From assembly GCF_000003605.2 (NCBI RefSeq), contig NW_003106100.1, positions 32,244 to 61,884 on the forward strand: a stretch of 29,641 nt of DNA, written 5' to 3'. The notes below the pieces were generated by a model that ran no database searches, had not been told where the DNA came from, and saw nothing but the letters and a program-made list of their open reading frames with translations. How positions within the stretch are numbered: the first letter of the stretch is position 1; every line of letters starts with the position of its first letter. This DNA comes from Saccoglossus kowalevskii (Eukaryota; Hemichordata; Enteropneusta; Harrimaniidae). The translations under genes were made by a program, and so were the position numbers. Below are positions 21,201 to 29,641 of the stretch, one piece after another.

Positions 21201-24200
21201 ACAGCAGCTTTTGACTGTGTTCAAATTGTAATGGTTCAATTGTGTAGGTTTTTACGTATGTAATTTAACGAATATATACCCACAAGACAGGATTTCGAAC
21301 TTGACCACGGCATAGCACCTCGACACTGTAAAAGGACGTGCATCTCAGGGTGAATAAAGGTTCATGTGATTGTGTTGTTTACTGTCACCAAGGAACACTC
21401 ATTATGTGTAGGTTCATCATTCATATGATACATTAACAAGACATATTAATGTTTAAAGGACACGCTTGAGACTTTATTGACGAATTCTCAGTAAATATTC
21501 GAGAAAAATACATCCTAATGTCACTATGGGGACTCACATGCATGTATTAGTATGTAATTGATTCCAAACTTAGAACATGTTTACATCTTACATTTATTTT
21601 GAGTTTAAAGACAAGAATTGTTTTATTATTATTCAAAATAGGGGAAATTCTCGTCTATCTTATACACATTTATTAAAAACAATAATGATAATGCAATCGT
21701 AGTACCAAGTCAATTAATTCCTTAATCTATTTAATAGAATGATTGAATCGACAACGTCCGGGGATTCCAGTTGACCTTAATTATAAGGATAACATCTTCA
21801 ATACTAATATTAGTCCCTACTGAGTCCTTTTAACGATAACTGAATTAATATAATATACAGTTTGTTTCCACAATTATAATCACCTTTCTTAGTCATCACT
21901 ATTTGCACGTGACTCACCAATTAGGAATGTATTAGAATTTATCGATTCTCTGGCGGAAATTAAATGTATACGTGATTTGCGTGGATGCATACAACAAAGT
22001 AGAATTCTTTATGTATGTACTCTTAAAATATTAAACACGTGACATCTTAAAATCAGCAAAAATGGTAAGAATAAAAGTAATTATACATCGCTCCATGTGA
22101 CTGGCGCATCTGCTTTTAACCTGGTTGAATTATGTATGTTCGTAATGCCAGGTGACATATCGGATAGATATCCATCAATTATGTAAAATAATGGATGGTA
22201 ACTTGATATGACTTTAAATTACGTCTAAAACAATCTGACTTGTGTGCGGTAAAACGTACAATGAGTTTACGTTTAATCACGTTTAATTAACGTATTGTTC
22301 CATGGTATTTATAACGCGTCAGGTGTCAGTATGGTACTGTGTATAACCGTTTTTGTGCAAGCCGATACAATTGCACGGAAACAAATTATTTATATTAATA
22401 AATGGAAAACTCAGGTTTGATGAATAATTAAAACACCTAGCAAATGTATCCTGTAATAGTTTAAGTTAACGATTTAAGACCTAAAAAATTAAAACGCATA
22501 TTAGTCATTCATATTGTATAGTGAAATAATGTGGAACAATGGAAATGTTAGCAAGGTTACAATCGATTGAATTTAGAAAGCAAATACACACAATCACGTA
22601 GGGCATATATATATTACAGGTTGTACGTGCTAAGTGTGCATTACGGAAATTTATACCACTTGTTCATCGTACGTTTATCATAATGACCAGAAATACATGG
22701 CTTTATTTATATACTAGTTGTCTGTAGCGTCGGTGATTCGGCTTCAGCATGTTTTCCAATCTTTTTTTCATTCGCCTTCATTAGACGTTGTTTGGAGCCT
22801 ACTTTTATTGATGGATAACTGTGTTATAACTAAGATGAACACCTGCTTACAGCGGTAGGCTGGATAATAAAGACTATACATTAACGCACCTTTCATACGT
22901 GTACTCTCCATGTTATATTCCAGAGTATTCCTTATCAATACAGAGACCACAGCTACTTGACTAATATACGTTTTATAAACTAGGTCAATTACACACTTTC
23001 GATTCCATTAAAATAACATAAAAATACCATTGCTCAACCCCTAAGTGGTGAAAATAAAATATAACCTGATACAAAAAGTGACGTCACCATGCCTTATTAC
23101 AGCGATGATAGTTATGCTGTTATGTTTAACATTATTTTTGACTGCGTTGCTATTATTTTAATCCAGTGAGAGCGTAAATCATAAATAATTGGGATATTAA
23201 ATTGGTGTGATTCTAATTCAGACGTAAATTTATTGCAATATAATGATGATGTCTCCATCTTTAATGAAATGAACACTACTTCTATTAGTTTCATTCTACT
23301 TGATTGTTATTTTCAGTCTGAAGTGTGCATAACCATTTTTGCATAGTCTACATTATATATCGAATGCTTATTTTCTTTCATATTATGTTTCTATATATAT
23401 TATATTATTTATTTGATTATATATGTTACATTTCATACCATATATGGACAATCAAATGGATTACGTCATGATAACCTTAGTGTGAGATTTGTCGAACGCT
23501 TTTTCCACTAGTATTCAAAATATGTATAATTGTGTATTATCAAGTGTAAGAAGTTGACGCCGTACTGGTCTTATTATTTGGAGCATGTCACTTTACGCTA
23601 AACACAACATCATTTCGTATTTCAATAACAATTCCAGATTGACCGAAAAGTATGTTCTGTTAACGTAATTAGATTCGTCTGAATAGTGTGAACGTACGCG
23701 TGCTTAGAATATAATATACATATATTGTCGCAATGTGTGTTTTCAAGAATTGTTGTAAATGTCGTGGGTATATAAACAATTGATTCAGAAATTAAGACTG
23801 CAGGTGGATGACATGTACATAAAGCATTAATTGAACTGTGCATGCTTGTCACGTCATGGCAAACATAGAACGTGTGTGAAATATATACTATCAGTGACTG
23901 CTAGAAATGAACTTGAATCATTTTATAAATAACCTAACTTATGCAGCTGAATAGAGTAATTGTGATATTAATATGATTATTTAATTTTATTCGTGGAATG
24001 CCTAATGTGACTTTGAGTCGGTGTTTATTCTAGTTTAATTTAGATATTTCAAAAATACAAACGTTATTGCTATTCATTTGTTGAAGTGCATTGCGCTGTA
24101 TATTAGTGTGTGATATGTGTTCAATGTTTATTATTTAACTGTACCGTGTTGAGTTATTGTATTATATCAACTAGCATCTAAAATGCTTTACATGTGTGTA

Positions 24201-24419
24201 TCAATGCATTTATTCACCTATACACGTATTAATAGCAAGTACTGAGTCTACTGTATCAGGTACATGTAACACGTGACTGTGTTGTGGTCAGTCCTAGTGC
24301 ACATCTTTGCATACTAAGTATGGATGTATAGACGAACATATAATAGAAGCTTATCGACTAACATTGATTGTTTTAAAGGTATAACGCATGAGTGATATGG
24401 TAAAATTATATATACCTAC
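18295..24419 (-). other. Intron of K2P gene B
   Basis: A 6,125-bp phase-1 GT-AG intron, donor G|gtaggt at 24419 and acceptor at 18295, in the same filter codon as the gene A intron. It is AT-rich. Scattered features include a degenerate ttacaggaaataa repeat near 19475-19560, a C10 run at 20001-20010, a possible retroposon tail at 20760-20912 and a CRE octamer at 23079-23086. No ORF inside it looks real. Confidence 0.92.
20760..20912 (+). mobile_element. Possible retroposon 3' tail
   Basis: The segment ends ggtttcaataaagattattattatta, that is a polyadenylation-like AATAAA followed by a short ATT repeat, as in 3' ends of several non-LTR retrotransposons and their SINEs. It is preceded by gatcccactccgggatac, which looks foreign to the AT-rich intron. 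No reverse transcriptase sequence is present and no second copy lies in the window. Confidence 0.25.
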
Positions 24420-24816
24420 CGATAGTGCTCAGCACGGTTAAGCAAAAATACATCGCTGACTGATAATTCCAAGTATGTCCCGGCGACGTCTTAGCGCCAT
24501 TTTCGTAGAACAATCTCATTTGCTTTTCGTATTTTTGTAAATTGTTCTCGACCAGTACGTTCCAATTGAGTGTATTCATATGCCTATTTTTGCGAAGATC
24601 AGCTGTCACTTGTTGGCGTATGGCAGTCAAGTTAGCCGCCATGCCACTGCCCTGATCACGCTCTAGGCTATGAAATATCAGCGCCCCAATAACTACGTAC
24701 GCCAACAGAACTATGTGGAGAACCATATAAGGGCGACATGATTTTGGACAACATGGTTTCTTCTTACTTCGCTCTCGTTCTTCACGGGTAAGATACAGCA
24801 CTGCCGTGTGCGGCAT
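24420..24816 (-). CDS. K2P potassium channel B, exon 1 (first coding exon)
   Basis: It encodes residues 1-132 plus the first base of codon 133; joined to the exon at 17492-18294 it gives 399 residues. The start chosen is the ATG at 24816-24814 (MPHTAVLYLT), with G at -3. The frame stays open about 30 codons further upstream but contains no ATG there. The N-terminus is highly charged and cysteine-rich (REERERSKKKPCCPKSC). M1 is about residues 28-51. The extracellular cap (52-113) carries one glycosylation sequon (NLT) and no cysteine, so the inter-subunit cap disulphide of many K2Ps is absent, as in TASK channels. The P1 pore helix and TIG filter end at ACTATCG|gtaggt. The exon is 6.1 kb from its partner but shares frame, phase and strand. 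Confidence 0.93.
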
Positions 24817-24838
24817 TGCGTCGAATTGTCTCACAGCG

Positions 24839-24871
24839 CTAATCTGTAGTTTGTATGAGCAGCCACTCCAT
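24839..24871 (-). promoter_or_regulatory. Ten-codon upstream ORF before gene B
   Basis: ATG at 24871-24869 in a strong context (A at -3, G at +4) opens a 10-codon frame (MEWLLIQTTD) ending at TAG 24841-24839, 22 bases before the gene B start codon and in another frame. If transcribed, it should reduce or condition translation of the channel. The transcription start is unknown. Confidence 0.3.
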
Positions 24872-24906
24872 CGTAAACAAGTGTACTGCCGACTTATATT
24901 CACCAA

Positions 24907-25821
24907 CTTAGGGAGTCCCGGGTATGATATTACCTGTGTAATTCACGAGAGGATCTTTTACTCATTATATCAACCAGCAAATAGTCCCCACAACCAGAAT
25001 ATAGTTACGTGACGATATAAAAACGTATATCACCAGTTCACCATGTATTCTATTTGAGAAATACACCCAAGACAATATCAGGAAAATGTTTAATTGATCA
25101 CGTCCACGCGTTTCCATGTAGTAAAACAGCAGCAATTAGACAATTCTAGATGGTTATGGACTGCCGCTACTGCTTGCCTAATTGACTTTAATATTCTAAT
25201 ATATTCATTGGTAGCCCAAGTCACCTTCCTCTACAATATACACACCAACAAACCACTAAATTTATACATGATGAAAACTATAGTTAGTGATCATGAAATA
25301 CATTTTTATATTACACAAATTGACAATGTGAATATATATAGTTACATTGTTATTGTTTTCACTGACGTGGAAAATATATAAGGGAACATTTCTCTTCATT
25401 GCGATTCAAATTCATACAGTCCGTGCATTGCGGAACTAATTAAATATTCATCAAAATGTCAATTGTGATGGATCATGATATTAATCTTGACTAATGGCAT
25501 TAGACAGATTACAGTTATGTGAATTTAAAAAAAGAGGTCAGGGGCAGAGTATTTTCAATAATATGAAATATTAATGCAATTTTCAAATAAATAAGCATTA
25601 GAACTCATGTGATTTAGATAGAAAAATCTGTTGAGAGATGCGTTTTTGTTTTGTTTGACAACAGCTGCTGTATTCTACTTCACAGACTGATTAATGTTGT
25701 GAAGACAGCGTTCACGACACGAACAGACTACAGATGCAATGTGTGTAGATATTGCATTGACAAATATTAACGCAGTGCTGGAAAACTGAAAAATATAAAC
25801 AAGCTCAGAAATATAGTAGAA
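24907..25821. other. Upstream of gene B, no gene recognised
   Basis: AT-rich DNA expected to contain the gene B promoter or 5' UTR. No convincing core promoter motif was found. The plus-strand ORF at 25094-25381 has no recognisable features. Confidence 0.4.
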
Positions 25822-25926
25822 CTATTTTATTTTATTTTATTTTATTTTATTCTATTCTATTCTATTCTATTCTATTCTATTCTATTCTATTCTATTCTAT
25901 TCTATTCTATTCTATTCTATTCTATT
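25822..25926. repeat. Compound pentanucleotide microsatellite (ATTTT)n(ATTCT)n
   Basis: About five TTTTA units pass into about 15 consecutive TTCTA units, uninterrupted. The single T-to-C change in the unit has spread through the right part only. A (TA)n tract follows at about 25994-26014. Confidence 0.97.
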
Positions 25927-28581
25927 TCTTCATTTTCAGATTACCGCTTGTATGATGTGCTCTTTTTGGACAAAAATCTATTGTATTATATTAAATTATA
26001 TATATATATATATCAACACAACATTTAATACACTTACATAACCAATGTAATGCTTCCCACTAAGTTGGTTAGCATGAGTTAATTCTCAATTCCTGTAGGG
26101 AATACATTTTGTATAAGAAAATATGTATACGTCGATTAATCGATTTTAATCAATGCATTTTTTACACATCTGATTAAAATTAGAAATGTTGGTTATTGAG
26201 TTTTACAGTTCTTTGCATAGCATTTGATGATTTTAATGTTTAAACTACGAAGTAAACAATTGCTAATTTGGGAATACCGTTTTTTAATTTCACATATCAA
26301 ATACCACAGTAGCATCGATCAAAAAACATAGACGCGACCGTACTCAGACACATTGCTACATACAGCATGTCACCTTTATGATACCATATAATAAAATTAT
26401 CTGACAAGTGGAGTTTTTCAGCAATATGTTTTTTAGCAGATTCGATTTCTTTATTCTGTGTTTTTTATATAATGTTGGTTTTATTGCGAATATCTTTGAC
26501 GTGTATATAATAAACAAAAAATATATTGAGAATGAATCGAGAATGTAAATCATGTAAATGATGTGGCAGTAATAAAACAAACAGCAAGTTGGCACTGCTG
26601 TGTCGAACGGAAGCTGATGAGAATGGATGATTCAAAGCTAAAATACTTATGTTCACTCCCCATTCAAATAATATATAAAGAAGTGAAGCAAACCTCATTA
26701 CAAAAAAAAAAACACCTTTAAACATAACATAAACTCAATGTTTGTGTGAGCGTAAGGAATAAATCAGTCGTCATCCAGTGTGGTAATATACAGGTCATTA
26801 CAGTCTTCGAAGTTAATTTTAATGAGAAGATAGCGCCGTACATTTATTTGAATGGCGTATGCAATTTCGTACTTTGACCTAATTGGATTTTTTTGTTTTT
26901 TGGATTGTTTTTTTAATTATCATAATGTTATAATACCATAATTGTTTGCCATTGTTTAATCGCTAGAGCCCAAATATCTGAGATCTCGTTCAACTCTCGC
27001 ATACTTCAATAACAGGTTAGAGAATGTTTTATATAGATTACAATCATGTTTGGGATTGCGCACGAAAAGTATAGTCACTTTATAGACCTTACCAATTTAG
27101 TTGACTATTCTAGGTATTTGAAGTTCCACGAATGAAATGAAGACTACAAATAATAAAGAAGAAAGAAAGAAGAAAAGCCAATAATATTTTAATCTGATTG
27201 TATTATACTGTTACAAACTTTTTCTAGATTGTAATAATTTTATTCAACATTCAGTTCATCACTGAATTGCAGTACGAATGCTTGGTGTGAATGATGTTAA
27301 TTTGGCAGTGAATTAAATATAGTGAATGTGAACTTTCTTAACGAATTTTGCTCAATTGCCACGGTAGACGTTAAATGTTTCGTTCGCAGGCATTCGACTA
27401 AATGTGTTAATTTTTGTTCTTAGTCGTCAACTGCTGGTCCTTATTGGCTACCAGGAAGTATTTAATTGGCGGAAAAGTGTCTGACAATATGCAAAAATGA
27501 ACATTCTTTAACTATTTCCATGAAAATCATAAAGGCAGTTATTCATAACAAATAAATTGTATTTGTCAGAATCTCCCTACAACTCAGAACCACCCTAAGA
27601 ACCCCTCGCCTAACTACATATGATTTTCTTACCATATGCCCTGAAAAGAAATTTCGAGATACAACGAAACCATTTTACCATTGGAACCAATGATAATACA
27701 CAGTAATATCATCATTTTGTATGCGAAAATGTGATATATTTTTTGTGTGAAAAGTAATTTGTTGACAATATTTTTGTTGGCAGTATTTCATGAGCAACAG
27801 TATAAAATAAAACCATATGCTAAAAGTCGAGAAAATTGTGCGATAATAACAAATACCATAATATCCATTTAATACCAAGTTCGCATGAAGTGCAAGTCTT
27901 AGACTAATGGTTAAGAACCAGTGTCTTTACCCACTTGAATTCATACACGTATCTGATTTGGAATTAATTATGTGCTGTGGAACTATTTTCCAGGAAAACA
28001 ATGACAACGTTAAGACGGATCTTGTCTATCCTAGAAAGTGATAAGAATACGATTGTAAGGCATAAATTCTGATATGATATGATCGATAACAGTGTCACTG
28101 AACGCAGCGTATTGCAGCACTTGAATAATAATGAATTTAATGTTTTTATTTATGTGATTTTTTAGACGTGATTCCTACTGCATAACGATTGTAATCTGCA
28201 TGATTGATACATGTACATATACACGGTGCCCTTGATATTGTCATCACAATGACAACACAACCAAAATAAGTCAGTAATCATATATATTGTCCTCTGACAC
28301 GTGTCGCATCACATTGAACTCTTGTGGGGGCGTACTTAAGCGGTTTCCCTTGTAGTGCTGCATATTCTTTATCGTCTGATGTATGTTTCATTCGATACTA
28401 TTTTAGATTCGTTCGAACGATGCTGCAAAAATCTGCAAAGCTATATTTCTTTGGTTTGACATGATATGTTTATCAAAATGTAAGTATTTTTTCCAGATTT
28501 GTAAACCTCATGCACGGAAAATATAGGGTGTACTTCGACAGCATCGCCCGACGAATAACATAATTACCGGCTACACTCAAA
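25927..28581. other. Intergenic, nothing recognised
   Basis: AT-rich DNA between the microsatellite and the terminal minisatellite. ORFs here are short, hydrophobic and unconvincing. No RNA gene or transposon end was recognised. Confidence 0.45.
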
Positions 28582-29641
28582 GTTAACATGTGTGTCTAAT
28601 ACTAACACATGTGTCTAATACTAACATGTGTGTCTAATACTAACATGTGTGTCTGATACTAACATGTGTGTCTAATACTAACACATGTGTCTAATACTAA
28701 CATGTGCGTCTAATACTAACACATGTGTCTAATACTAACATGTGTGTCTAATACTAATACGTGTGTCTAATACTAACATGTGTGTCTAATACCAATACAT
28801 GTGTCTAATACTAACACATGTGTCTAATACTAACATGTGTGTCTAATACTAACATGTGTCTAATACTAACACGTGTGTCTAATACTAACACGTGTGTCTA
28901 ATACTAACATGTGTGTCTAATACTAATACATGTGTCTAATACTACACATGTGTCTAATACTAACATGTGTCTAATACTAACATGTGTGTATAATACTAAC
29001 ACGTGTGTCTAATACTAACACGTGTGTCTAATACTAACACATGTGTCTAATACTAACACGTGTCTAATACTAACATGTGTCTAATACTAATATGTGTGTC
29101 TAATACTAACACGTGTGTCTAATACTAACACATGTGTGTCTAATACTAACACATGTGTCTAATACTAACACGTGTGTCTAATACTAACACATGTGTGTCT
29201 AATACTAACACATGTGTCTAATACTAACACGTGTGTCTAATACTAACACGTGTGTCTAATACTAACATGTGTGTCTAATACTAACACGTGTGTCTAATAC
29301 TAACATGTGTCTAATACTAACATGTGTGTCTAATACTAACACGTGTGTCTAATACTAACACATGTGTCTAATACTAACACATGTGTCTAATACTAACATG
29401 TGTCTGATACTAACATGTGTGTCTAATACTAACACATGTGTTTAATACTAACATGTGTGTCTAATACTAACACATGTGTCTAATACTAACATGTGTGTCT
29501 AATACTAACACATGTGTCTAATACTAACATGTGTCTAATACTAACATGTGTCTAATACTAACATCGTGTGTCTAATACAAACATGTGTCTAATACTAAAC
29601 ACGTGTGTCTAATACTAACACATGTGTCTAATACTAACATG
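28582..29641. repeat. ~19-bp minisatellite running off the window end
   Basis: About 57 copies of a 17-21 bp unit: tctaatactaaca followed by a CATGTG, CACATG or CACGTG core and gtg. Most units are 19 bp; shorter ones lose one GT step and a few gain one. The invariant part is TCTAATACTAAC, while the variable part is the central palindrome. The right end is not reached, so the true length is unknown. Confidence 0.97.

Noticed and set aside
24817-24906. Longer N-terminus for gene B starting at 24906
   Set aside because: That position is TTG, not ATG. The first in-frame ATG is at 24816, with a reasonable context.
28582-29641. Possible CRISPR-like array
   Set aside because: There are no unique spacers; units are contiguous 17-21 bp copies in an animal genome, so it is a minisatellite.

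Overview
Organism and overall character: this is nuclear DNA from an animal, most likely an invertebrate. It is strongly AT-rich. The two clear genes are split by GT-AG introns of about 1.6 and 6.1 kb. Satellite-like repeats and small transposons are common. Both genes are two-pore-domain (K2P/KCNK) potassium channels, a metazoan family. The sequence alone does not identify the phylum.

Layout: 1-1278 is AT-rich DNA with one weak exon candidate. 1279-3470 is a 66-bp minisatellite interrupted by a ~673-bp LTR-like insertion that carries a target-site duplication. 3909-4047 is a small inverted-repeat transposon (MITE). 4290-4465 has a weak leucine-rich-repeat-like fragment. 5006-5400 is a diverged tandem repeat. 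5565-8693 (minus strand) is K2P gene A, two coding exons, 494 residues; its intron holds a second, oppositely oriented copy of the same MITE. 10734-10942 (plus strand) is a partial, inverted copy of gene A's extracellular-cap coding sequence. 14488-15238 is a 43-bp minisatellite with higher-order structure, abutting a small ORF of unknown status. 17492-24816 (minus strand) is K2P gene B, two coding exons, 399 residues. 25822-25926 is a compound pentanucleotide microsatellite. 28582 to the window end is a ~19-bp minisatellite that runs off the edge.

How the genes relate: A and B lie head-to-tail, with B upstream. Both have a phase-1 intron inside the first glycine codon of the first pore signature (G|GA, giving T-I/V-G-Y-G). 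This supports common descent, probably by tandem duplication. Both have a long cytoplasmic M2-M3 loop (about 187 residues in A, 90 in B) and a short C-tail, an architecture like vertebrate TRESK. Each should dimerise into a background (leak) K+ channel.

No clearly new multi-gene system is visible. The observations most worth following are the inverted cap fragment between the genes, the higher-order minisatellite, the CpG-decay pattern of the terminal array, the unusual residue after the first pore signature of gene A, and the LTR-like insertion inside the 66-bp array.
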